Of a stretch of DNA of 64,000 nt, positions 8,043-15,485 are shown piece after piece. Position numbers and translations under genes: made by a program. A model generated the notes under the pieces. It had not been told where the DNA came from and made no database searches. It saw nothing but the letters and a program-made list of their open reading frames with translations. The DNA is from Pseudomonadota bacterium (GTDB lineage Bacteria; Pseudomonadota; Alphaproteobacteria; Caulobacterales; Caulobacteraceae): the NCBI GenBank assembly GCA_023386645.1, contig JAEWJI010000010.1, forward strand, positions 8,086 through 72,085. Direction: 5' to 3'. Position 1 is the stretch's first letter. Every line of letters starts with the position of its first letter.

Positions 8043-10544
8043 ATGACGTCCCGCTATCGGCCCCCGCTGAACCTGACCGATCCGGAAGACCCGCCGGCGA
8101 CGGACGACGCCGCCCCTCCGCCCCCGCCCCCGCCCAGGCCGATGTCGGAGCGGCGTCGCCGCCGCCTGGCGGAGGAGCAGCGTCAGACCGAGCTCGCGGC
8201 GGCTGAGGCGCAATCCCGGCCCGCGCCCGAGCCGGAGCCGGAGGTGTCAGTCCCCCTGGCCGCCGCTTCTGCCGGTGAGCTGGCCCCCGCCTCCCCGTCC
8301 ACGATCACTCCTCCGGTCACGGCGTCCTTGCCGCCCGCCTCGCGCGAGCCGGCTCCTTCCGGGCGGCATGCCTATGTCATCGCCGGGATCGCCGCGGCCC
8401 TGTGGATCGGCGGCGTCACTTCCTGGGCTGCCTTCCAGCTCGGCGCGGGCGGCGAGCCGGATCCGCTGGCGCTGGCCGTCTACGCCCTGATCGCCCTGGC
8501 CCCGGCGGGTCTCGCCATCATGCTAGCCCACGCCGTCCGCCAGGGCGCCGGCCTCGCTGCCGAGACACGTCGCGCCCGCGAGCTGTCCCAGGCCCTGGTC
8601 GCCCCGACCGCGCTCGCGGCCCAACAAACGGGCGAGGTCCTCAACACCCTGCGCGGGGACATCGATCAGGCGGCCCTCGCGGCAGAGCGCGCCCGCAACG
8701 ACCTTTCGCTGCTCCGCGAGGCGCTCAGCCAGGAGACTGCGCGGTTGAACGAAGCGGCCGAACTCGCGGGCCGCACCGCGCGCCGCCTGACCGAGTCCCT
8801 GGCGCGCGAACGCGATGAAATGACGGGCCTCGGCGGCCGACTGGAGACCCAGGCAGCCGGGGTCATCGACGCCGTCGAGCGGCAGTCCCGCATGGTCGTC
8901 GATGCTTCCGACCTGGCTCAGACCCAGTTGCGCGAGGCCGAAGCCGCCTTGGCCGCCCGCGCGGCCGACCTGGCCGCCGCCGCCAACGAGGCCCAGGACG
9001 CAGCCCGTCTGGCTTCCGACGACCTGGCCCGCCAGACGCTGCGGCTCGAGAACGCCGGCGCCGGCGTCGCCGAACAGATCCAGTCCGTCGAGGAAGGCCT
9101 GGGTCAGCAGCGCGCCGCCCTGGTGACCGCCGCCTATGCGCTCCGCACCGATCAGGAAGACTTCTCCGCCCAGGTCGAAAGCCAGCGCGCCCAGTTGACG
9201 GAGCAACTCTCCGCCGCCCGCTCCGCCGCCGGGGACCTGAACGAGACCTCGGCTCAGGCCGGCGCGTCCGTGCGAGAGCTGGTCGAGGCCGCCACGGACC
9301 AGTTCCGCGCACTGGTCGAAATGTCCCAGCGCGAGGCGGACGGCTTTGACCACGCTACGAAACTCGCGCTCGATCGCTTCGAAGCCCTGGCCGCCGAGGC
9401 GCGGGACGCCCTGATCGAGGAGACCCGCCGGGCCTTGGCCGCCATGCAGGCGACGGCCGAGGAGCAGCGGGAGGCCGCCGCCGCCGCGGCCGAACAGGCC
9501 CAGCTGCGGGCCGATCGACTAGGCGAGGCCCTGTTCGACGCGGCCCAGCAGGCCGAGGCCGCCGCCGACGCCCGCGTCGAGGGCGCCCGGCGCGTGGTGC
9601 TCGACACCGCCGGCCTGGTCGACGAGGCCGGCGCCCGTGCGCTGGAGCGGCTGGAGTCCACCCTGGACCGCATGACCGAGGCCCTGGAGCAGGTCGACGC
9701 CGCCGTGGCCGATCTCGATTCCCGCGCCGCCCGCCTGCCCGAAGAGGCAGCCGCCCGCGCCGATCAGGTGCGCCAGACCGTCGAGGAGGGCCTGGCCGCC
9801 CTCGCCGCAGCCTCCCGCAAGGCCGCAGAGGATACCGAGGCGCTGGACGCCACCTTCCAGGAACGCGTCCGTCGCAACTACGACATGCTGACAGAGGCGG
9901 TTCGGCTGATGGGCGTCGTCTCTGGCGACGCCCCGCCGGTACGTCGACGGAGCCCTGATTTCGAGCCCCCCGCCCCTATCGAGCCGCCCCCTGCCGCTCC
10001 CTCACGGGCCAAGGAGACCTCCTTTGGCCTGCGTGGACGTCTCAGGCTCGGCCCGACCGAGACCCCGCCGCCGACCCGTCCGTCGGCCTCGCCGGACGCG
10101 CGCCTGGACTGGAGCGACCTGGTCGAGGGTCCCGACGACATTGCCGACCTGCGCAACCCCCTCCCACCCTCCGTCGAGCCGGACGCCGACGAGGAGGCGC
10201 TGACGGCCCGGATCATGGCCGCGATCCGGCGCATGGGAGTAGACCCCAACGCCCTGTTGCCCCGCTCGCGCGTCGAGGAGGCCGCTGGCGCTTTCGCGGT
10301 CCGCGAGCCGGACCGGGCGCGCCAGATCGTGCGGCGCGTCGCGCCCGCCGCCGTGCGCAGTGTCTCTCGCCGGGTGATGAGCGACCCGGAACTCCGAACA
10401 GATTCCGAACAGTACGTTCGCATCCTGGCCGAGCGGATGATGCGCGAGGGTCGGGGCGATCCCGCCCGAGTGATGTCCGTGCTCGCCACGGACGCCGGAC
10501 GGGCCTTCATGCTGCTTGACGCGGCGGTCGGCGACCTCGCCTGA
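8043..10544 (+). CDS. tipN: large membrane-anchored coiled-coil protein, TipN-like polarity factor
   Basis: The product is 833 residues. Residues 1-108 are Pro/Ala-rich and charged. Two membrane helices follow at about 111-132 (YVIAGIAAALWIGGVTSW) and 142-165 (LALAVYALIALAPAG). Residues ~172-640 are an almost continuous coiled coil rich in Ala, Glu, Arg and Gln. A Pro-rich linker (about 640-710) leads to a compact C-terminal domain with EEALTARIMAAIRRMG and ILAERMMREGRGDPARV. Caulobacter TipN has the same plan: two N-terminal membrane helices and a long coiled coil. TipN marks the new cell pole after division and guides flagellum placement. The assignment rests on architecture and taxonomy, not on alignment; another coiled-coil scaffold is possible. 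A small gene follows on the same strand. Confidence 0.6.
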   Translation: MTSRYRPPLNLTDPEDPPATDDAAPPPPPPPRPMSERRRRRLAEEQRQTELAAAEAQSRPAPEPEPEVSVPLAAASAGELAPASPSTITPPVTASLPPASREPAPSGRHAYVIAGIAAALWIGGVTSWAAFQLGAGGEPDPLALAVYALIALAPAGLAIMLAHAVRQGAGLAAETRRARELSQALVAPTALAAQQTGEVLNTLRGDIDQAALAAERARNDLSLLREALSQETARLNEAAELAGRTARRLTESLARERDEMTGLGGRLETQAAGVIDAVERQSRMVVDASDLAQTQLREAEAALAARAADLAAAANEAQDAARLASDDLARQTLRLENAGAGVAEQIQSVEEGLGQQRAALVTAAYALRTDQEDFSAQVESQRAQLTEQLSAARSAAGDLNETSAQAGASVRELVEAATDQFRALVEMSQREADGFDHATKLALDRFEALAAEARDALIEETRRALAAMQATAEEQREAAAAAAEQAQLRADRLGEALFDAAQQAEAAADARVEGARRVVLDTAGLVDEAGARALERLESTLDRMTEALEQVDAAVADLDSRAARLPEEAAARADQVRQTVEEGLAALAAASRKAAEDTEALDATFQERVRRNYDMLTEAVRLMGVVSGDAPPVRRRSPDFEPPAPIEPPPAAPSRAKETSFGLRGRLRLGPTETPPPTRPSASPDARLDWSDLVEGPDDIADLRNPLPPSVEPDADEEALTARIMAAIRRMGVDPNALLPRSRVEEAAGAFAVREPDRARQIVRRVAPAAVRSVSRRVMSDPELRTDSEQYVRILAERMMREGRGDPARVMSVLATDAGRAFMLLDAAVGDLA

Positions 10545-10634
10545 GGTCGAATCCGCCCGCGGGCTTGACGCCATGTCTGGTTCCGGACAAGCGTCATACA
10601 ACCGTCATAATGCGGCGAGCCGCCAGGCAGGATC

Positions 10635-11225
10635 ATGCTCGACCTCACCGCCGAGACCCAGCAGGACCCGCGCGCCGAACTCGTCATCTGCGCCTATGAC
10701 GCGGACGAGGGATCCTGGCTCCCCAACGACTATCTTTCCGGCGAGCCGTGGGGCCCGGCGGGAGCACGCGCCGTGGCGGTGAACGCGGATCGGCCCGAAA
10801 CCCTGGCCCAGACCCTGAGCGAGTGCCTGAAGGACCAGCGCTGCAGGGGCCTGCTCCTGGTCGGGCGCACGCGTCGCAGCGACGCTTTCCGCCTGCAGAT
10901 CCGCGCCGAGAACCTGGACCTGGACGGCAAGTCCCGGCTGGACCGCACGGGCCCCAGCAGCGCCCGTGCCACCGCGCCGGCGGCCGAGATCGTCCGCGCC
11001 CTGGCCGAGGCCGGCCTGCGCGCCGACGCCAGTTCCGAGACCGAGCCGGACACGGGCAGCTATCTGCTCTACCGCATCCTCGTCGCCCTGTCGGAACAGG
11101 TCGACGCCCCCTATGTGGCCCTGTTGCGCGCGCCGATGGATTCCGAGGCCCAGACCCTCAGTCGAGGCGTCAGGGCGGCGGCGTCCGCGATGACACGAAA
11201 TCTCGCGCCCCGCGCGCGTCACTGA
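10635..11225 (+). CDS. pyroglutamyl-peptidase-like (C15 fold) protein, probably inactive
   Basis: This is 196 residues with no signal peptide or membrane helix. The segment DTGSYLLYRILVALSEQ resembles the region around the catalytic Cys of pyrrolidone-carboxylate peptidases (AGTYLCN-type), but Cys is replaced by Leu. Other parts fit loosely: DEGSWLPNDYLSGEPWGP at the front, CRGLLLVGRTRR as a core strand. I read it as a diverged, non-catalytic relative; it could also be an unrelated family. It follows the TipN-like gene after 90 bp that contain a directly repeated CGTCATA, so it may have its own promoter. Its 3' end overlaps the convergent MFS gene by 56 bp. Confidence 0.55.
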   Translation: MLDLTAETQQDPRAELVICAYDADEGSWLPNDYLSGEPWGPAGARAVAVNADRPETLAQTLSECLKDQRCRGLLLVGRTRRSDAFRLQIRAENLDLDGKSRLDRTGPSSARATAPAAEIVRALAEAGLRADASSETEPDTGSYLLYRILVALSEQVDAPYVALLRAPMDSEAQTLSRGVRAAASAMTRNLAPRARH

Positions 11226-12390
11226 CCCGGCCTCTCAGCGCCAGGGCCAGCGCGCCTCCGACAGCGGCCAGGCCCGCCATCGCCAGATAGCCGGCGGGGC
11301 CGTGCTGGTCGTGCAACGGCCCGGACGCGAGCGTCGCGAGGCCGATCAGCACCCCGGAACTGGTCACCGACATCAGGGTCTGAGCCGCCGTCTGACTGCC
11401 GCGCGGGGCCAGCCGTTCGATGAGCTGCACCCCCGCCAGATAGGTTGCCGCGAAACTGAGGGCATGGAGCGCCTGCAGCGGCCACAGGGCGACTGGATCG
11501 GGGCTGAGGGCCATCAGCACCCAGCGCGCGATGGCCGCCGCTGAGCCGAGCAGCAGCATGGCGACAGGCCCGACGCCGAGCCGGCGCCGCCATGGCTCGA
11601 CCCACCACATGAAGGCGATCTCGACCACGACCGAAAAGGCCCACAGCCGCCCCACCACCCCTTCGGAAAGACCCTGCGCCTTCCAAAGGATGGCCGAGAA
11701 TGCGTAGTAAAAGGCGTGGGCCGCCTGGACCGCGCCCACGCTCAGGATGGCGATCAGGAAACTCCGATCCCGGAGCAGGACGCCCAGCCCCGCGAACCGG
11801 TCCCTGTCAGCCTCCGGCTCGTCGCGTACAGGCTCAGGCGGCAGGACCCGCCACGCCGCCACCGCGATCAGGAGTGCCGCCGCCACCGCCCAGACGACAA
11901 CCACCACCGTGGGGGCCCGCACCAGCAACGCCCCCATGATGACGCTCGCGCATACAAAGGCCGCCGACCCGAAGGCCCGGGGGCGCGAAAAGGCGAAACC
12001 CTGACGTTCCGCCAGCCTCAGGTTGAATACGTCGGTCAGAGGGATGAGCGCGGCCGCAGCGGTCGCCCCGACGCACCACAAGGCGCCGCGCATGGGAAGC
12101 CACTCGACCAAGGCGGCGCCGCCATACCCCGCCGCCATCGCCAGACCCAACAGGGCGATCGGGGTACGGCGCAAACTGAACCGATCAGCCCATACGGCCA
12201 GAGCCGGCCCCGTCACCATCCGGCCCAGCATGGGCGCGGCGAGCAGCAGGCCGATCTCGGCTCCACTCAACCCCTGACCTCTGAGCCACAGGCCGGCGAA
12301 CGGCAGGGTCACGCCATTGGCGCCGAAGAGCAACACATACTGCAGAGCTATGCGCCACGGGCCCATCATGGGCGCTCCGATAGCAGACAC
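11170..12390 (-). CDS. major facilitator superfamily transporter (HcaT/NupG-like)
   Basis: This is 406 residues with about twelve hydrophobic segments. The first half contains QYVLLFGANGVTLPFAGLWL and the loop motif WADRFSLRRTPIALLG between helices 2 and 3. The central AFSRPRAFGSAAFVCASVI resembles the R-x-(Y/F)GSxGF motif of the MFS_1-like group that includes the phenylpropionate and nucleoside permeases. It probably moves a small organic acid or nucleoside with protons across the inner membrane, substrate unknown. The start is GTG at 12390; ATG at 12369 or 12366 is equally possible. It is divergent from the DUF423 gene (30 bp) and overlaps the upstream convergent gene's 3' end by 56 bp. Confidence 0.85.
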   Translation of the reverse strand: MSAIGAPMMGPWRIALQYVLLFGANGVTLPFAGLWLRGQGLSGAEIGLLLAAPMLGRMVTGPALAVWADRFSLRRTPIALLGLAMAAGYGGAALVEWLPMRGALWCVGATAAAALIPLTDVFNLRLAERQGFAFSRPRAFGSAAFVCASVIMGALLVRAPTVVVVVWAVAAALLIAVAAWRVLPPEPVRDEPEADRDRFAGLGVLLRDRSFLIAILSVGAVQAAHAFYYAFSAILWKAQGLSEGVVGRLWAFSVVVEIAFMWWVEPWRRRLGVGPVAMLLLGSAAAIARWVLMALSPDPVALWPLQALHALSFAATYLAGVQLIERLAPRGSQTAAQTLMSVTSSGVLIGLATLASGPLHDQHGPAGYLAMAGLAAVGGALALALRGRVSDARGARDFVSSRTPPP

Positions 12391-12419
12391 GCCGGATTCG
12401 GTCCGCTAAGGCATGCGAC

Positions 12420-12797
12420 ATGATCCTTAACCGTGCACTCGGTCTGTTCGCTGCCGCTAACGGCCTGATGGCCGTGGCGCTGGGGGCGTTCGCCGCCCAT
12501 GGCGCCGGACCTGCGGTCAAGACCCTGCTGACCACCGGGGCTCACTACCAGGGGCTGCACGCCGCGCTCGCCGTCGCTGTGGCCCTGGCGGCGGGCGGCC
12601 GGCGGACTTTCGTGATCGCGGGGTGGCTGGCTGCCGCCGGCGGGCTGGTCTTCAGCCTGGCCCTCGCCCTGATCGCGTTCACCGGCGCGACCGCCTTTGG
12701 CGCCGTCGCCCCGGTCGGCGGAGTGTTGATGCTTCTCGGCTGGGCCGTGCTCGCGCTGGGCTTCTTCCAATCCTCCTTGGCGCACACCGCCGCCTGA
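12420..12797 (+). CDS. DUF423 small membrane protein
   Basis: The product is 125 residues with four hydrophobic segments. It shows the DUF423 pattern: ALGLFAAANGLMAVALGAFAAHG at the N-terminus, then TGAHYQGLHA, FSLALALIAFTGA and APVGGVLMLLGWAVLAL. The family (YgdD of E. coli) is widespread in inner membranes and its function is unknown. It sits 22 bp upstream of the proline iminopeptidase gene and may be co-transcribed with it. Confidence 0.9.
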   Translation: MILNRALGLFAAANGLMAVALGAFAAHGAGPAVKTLLTTGAHYQGLHAALAVAVALAAGGRRTFVIAGWLAAAGGLVFSLALALIAFTGATAFGAVAPVGGVLMLLGWAVLALGFFQSSLAHTAA

Positions 12798-12819
12798 TCC
12801 TATCGAAAGACCAGTACGT

Positions 12820-13794
12820 ATGGCCTTCACCGCGCCCTCCGAGCCCCGGCGTGAGCTCTACCCCGAGATCGAACCGTTCGCCTCGGGCTGGATGCCGACC
12901 GATAGCGTCCACGAAATCTACTACGAGGAATGCGGCGACCCTCAGGGTATTCCTGTCCTCGTCCTGCACGGCGGCCCCGGCGGCGCGGTCAATCCCGGCA
13001 TGCGGCGATACTTCGACCCGTCCAAGTACCGGATCATCCTGTTCGACCAGCGCGGCTGCGGGCAGTCCCGTCCGAACGCCTCGCTGGAGGACAACACCAC
13101 CTGGACCCTGATCGAGGACATCGAGCGGCTGCGCGAACGCTGCGGCGTCGACAGCTGGGTGGTGTTTGGCGGCTCCTGGGGCTCGACCTTGTCCTTGGCC
13201 TATGCCGTCACCCATCCCGAGCGGGTCAAGGCCCTGGTGCTGCGCGGAATCTTCCTGCTGACCCGGAAAGAGCTGCACTGGTTCTACCAGGACGGCGCCT
13301 CCATGATCTTCCCGGACGCCTGGGAGCGGTTCGTCGAACCCATCCCGGAGGACGAACGCCACGACCTGATGGGCGCTTACTACAAGCGCCTGACCGGCGA
13401 CGACGTGGCTGAGCGCGAGCGCTGCGCTGTCGCCTGGTCCAGCTGGGAAGGCGAGACCGTCAGCGTCGAGGGCCCCTCGGCTCGTCCGGAGAAGTTCGCC
13501 GATCCCGAGTTCGCCCTGGCCTTCGCCCGGATCGAGTGCTGGTACTTCATGAACGGCGGCTTCTTCCCCGAGGACGGCTGGCTGCTGAAAACGGTCAGCC
13601 GCATCCGTCACATCCCCTGCTGGATCGCCCAGGGTCGGTTCGACGTGGTCACCCCGATCTCGGGCGCCTGGGCGCTGCACCGCGCCTGGCCCGAGGCCAA
13701 GCTCGACATCGTGCCCGACGCCGGTCACGCCTCGTCCGAGCCCGGCATCATCGACAGCCTGGTGCGCGCGACCGACTGGGCCGCGACCCTCTGA
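12820..13794 (+). CDS. pip: proline iminopeptidase
   Basis: This 324-residue cytosolic alpha/beta hydrolase of peptidase family S33 removes N-terminal proline from peptides. The oxyanion-hole motif HGGPGG is at 50-55, IILFDQRGCGQSRP at 72-85, and the nucleophile Ser119 in VFGGSWGSTLSLAYA. The acid lies in QGRFDVVTP and the His in PDAGHASSEPG near the C-terminus. The cap domain with LHWFYQDGASMIFPDAWE is typical of Pip. Length matches the family. It is convergent with the DUF6173-like gene, with an inverted repeat in the gap. Confidence 0.95.
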   Translation: MAFTAPSEPRRELYPEIEPFASGWMPTDSVHEIYYEECGDPQGIPVLVLHGGPGGAVNPGMRRYFDPSKYRIILFDQRGCGQSRPNASLEDNTTWTLIEDIERLRERCGVDSWVVFGGSWGSTLSLAYAVTHPERVKALVLRGIFLLTRKELHWFYQDGASMIFPDAWERFVEPIPEDERHDLMGAYYKRLTGDDVAERERCAVAWSSWEGETVSVEGPSARPEKFADPEFALAFARIECWYFMNGGFFPEDGWLLKTVSRIRHIPCWIAQGRFDVVTPISGAWALHRAWPEAKLDIVPDAGHASSEPGIIDSLVRATDWAATL

Positions 13795-13817
13795 TTGAAC
13801 GTTCGGCGGCATGAGAG

Positions 13818-13855
13818 AGGTTGGAGACGCGGCCGCCGGCTAGGGTCCCCAACCT
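13818..13855. terminator. inverted repeat between convergent genes, possible terminator
   Basis: AGGTTGG (13818-13824) pairs with CCAACCT (13849-13855), and the stem can be extended imperfectly on both sides. It lies in the 65-bp gap between the stop of pip and the stop of the convergent DUF6173-like gene. The right arm is followed by TTTCCTC, so it is a weak candidate for an intrinsic terminator of pip. Confidence 0.4.
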
Positions 13856-13859
13856 TTCC

Positions 13860-14318
13860 TCACTTCGGGTTGGTCTTCTCAACCAGCTCGCTCAGCTGAA
13901 AGCCTATGCGTCGTGCGGGTCGCTCGACCGGCTTCTTGCGCGCCTCCAGCGCTACGTTGATCTGGCTGTAATGCTGGACCAGCCGCACCGGCTTGCCGTC
14001 GCCGTTCTTGCCGAAGAACAGGATAAGGTCGGGCCCCCAGAAGCCCACATCCTCGATTTGCATGGTGGTCTCGCCGGGCAGGCCGACCAGCCGGGCGCCC
14101 ACCTCCTCGTCCTTGTCGAGCTTCGACTCGAAATCCTCGATCAGCTTCGACAGGCGGACGAACGCCCATTCCGCGGGGTTGTCGCGCATGCGCACCCCGT
14201 CGGCCATGGCCGCCACCGCATTGTCGGGCGAACTGGCGACAGGCTGGGGGCACGGAGCCTCGCCGCAGTCGGAGAACAGGCTGGGATCGGCGGGCGGGGG
14301 AGACGCTGGGCTACTCAT
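13860..14318 (-). CDS. DUF6173-like protein, last gene of the rod-shape cluster
   Basis: This is 152 residues, probably cytosolic. The first ~40 residues are Ser/Pro-rich and disordered. The core is RDNPAEWAFVRLSKLIEDFE, then EEVGARLVGLPG, MQIEDVGFWGPDLILFFGKN and RLVQHYSQINVALEARKK. This matches my memory of the alphaproteobacterial family DUF6173, which has no known function. It begins 9 bp after the rodA stop on the same strand, so it is probably the last gene of the mre-rod transcript. The name is less certain than the gene. Confidence 0.7.
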   Translation of the reverse strand: MSSPASPPPADPSLFSDCGEAPCPQPVASSPDNAVAAMADGVRMRDNPAEWAFVRLSKLIEDFESKLDKDEEVGARLVGLPGETTMQIEDVGFWGPDLILFFGKNGDGKPVRLVQHYSQINVALEARKKPVERPARRIGFQLSELVEKTNPK

Positions 14319-14327
14319 CCCGCGACT

Positions 14328-15485
14328 TTAGATCAGGCTGTGGCCCTTGGGCAGTTCCGCGTAGCGATGCACTCGCGTGGACAGGATCAGGCCGAAGCCG
14401 ATCATCACCGTCATCATCGACGACCCGCCATACGACAGCAGCGGCATCGGCACACCCACGACCGGCGCCAGCCCCATCACCATCGCCCCATTGATCAGGA
14501 CGAAAATCGCGAAGAAGGCGATCATCCCTGACGACGCGACCCGCCCGAAATGGCTGTGCGACAGCGAGGCGATCCGCAGGGCAATCAGGATGACGGCCAG
14601 GTAGCAGGCCAGCAAGGTGAAGGAGCCGACGAAGCCGAACTCCTCCGCCACTGTCGAGAAGATGAAGTCCGTTTCGCGCTCAGGCAGGAACTCCAGCTGG
14701 CTCTGGCTGCCCAGGCCATAGCCCTTGCCCAGCAGGCCGCCCGAACCCAAGGCGATCTTGGACTGGATGATGTTGTAGCCCGTGCCCGTGGGATCGGCCC
14801 CCGGATTGAGGAAGTTCAGCACCCGTGCGCGCTGGTAGTCGTGCATCACGAACATGACGAAGGGGGGAATAGCCGCCGCAGCCGCGGCCACCCCTGCGGC
14901 GATGATTTTCCAACTCAGGCCCGCCATGAACATGACCACGGCGCCGGTCAGCCCGATGACCATGGCCGAGCCCAGATCCGGCTGCTTGGCGACAAGCAGG
15001 AACGGCACGCCCACCATGGCGGCCGGGAAGATCAGTTTCCAGTGAAAGCTGGCCTCCTTGGCGGTGTGGCTGTGGTACCAGCGGGCCAGGGCCAGCACGA
15101 GGCCCAGCTTCATGAACTCCGCCGGCTGGATCCGGGTGAAGCCGAGGTTCAGCCAGTTCTTGGCCCCACCGGCGGTATAGCCCAGCGGCGTGAACTCGAT
15201 AAGCAGCACCAGGAACAGGACGAAGCCGTAGAGCGGATAGGCGCCCCGAAACCACCACTTCGGATGGACCATCGCCAGGGCCAGCATGACGACCAGCATC
15301 GCGCTGAAGCGGAACAGGTGATCCCCCGCCCAAGGCTCCCAGTGGCCGCCGGCGATGGAATAGAGCATAGCCGAGCCAGTCCCGGCGATGACGCAGAGCA
15401 GGCCGATCAGTCGCCAGTCCAGCTCTCCCAGCTTGACGACGAGCCGTTCGCGCTCGCCAGGCCGGGTCAGGGCCGACGCGGTCAT
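14328..15485 (-). CDS. rodA: rod-shape peptidoglycan glycosyltransferase RodA
   Basis: RodA (385 aa) is the SEDS-family polymerase that makes glycan strands for lateral wall growth together with PBP2. About ten membrane helices can be traced. Signatures are AMLYSIAGGHWEPWAGDH near the start, the conserved loop GAKNWLNLGFTRIQPAEF with MKLGLVLALARWY, KQPDLGSAMVIGLTG, and the large periplasmic loop with GYNIIQSKIALGSGGLLGKG and LEFLPERETDFIFSTVAEEF. The C-terminal LPLLSYGGSSMM is the classic SEDS motif. Its ATG overlaps the mrdA stop by 4 bp, giving translational coupling with its partner enzyme. Confidence 0.97.
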   Translation of the reverse strand: MTASALTRPGERERLVVKLGELDWRLIGLLCVIAGTGSAMLYSIAGGHWEPWAGDHLFRFSAMLVVMLALAMVHPKWWFRGAYPLYGFVLFLVLLIEFTPLGYTAGGAKNWLNLGFTRIQPAEFMKLGLVLALARWYHSHTAKEASFHWKLIFPAAMVGVPFLLVAKQPDLGSAMVIGLTGAVVMFMAGLSWKIIAAGVAAAAAAIPPFVMFVMHDYQRARVLNFLNPGADPTGTGYNIIQSKIALGSGGLLGKGYGLGSQSQLEFLPERETDFIFSTVAEEFGFVGSFTLLACYLAVILIALRIASLSHSHFGRVASSGMIAFFAIFVLINGAMVMGLAPVVGVPMPLLSYGGSSMMTVMIGFGLILSTRVHRYAELPKGHSLI

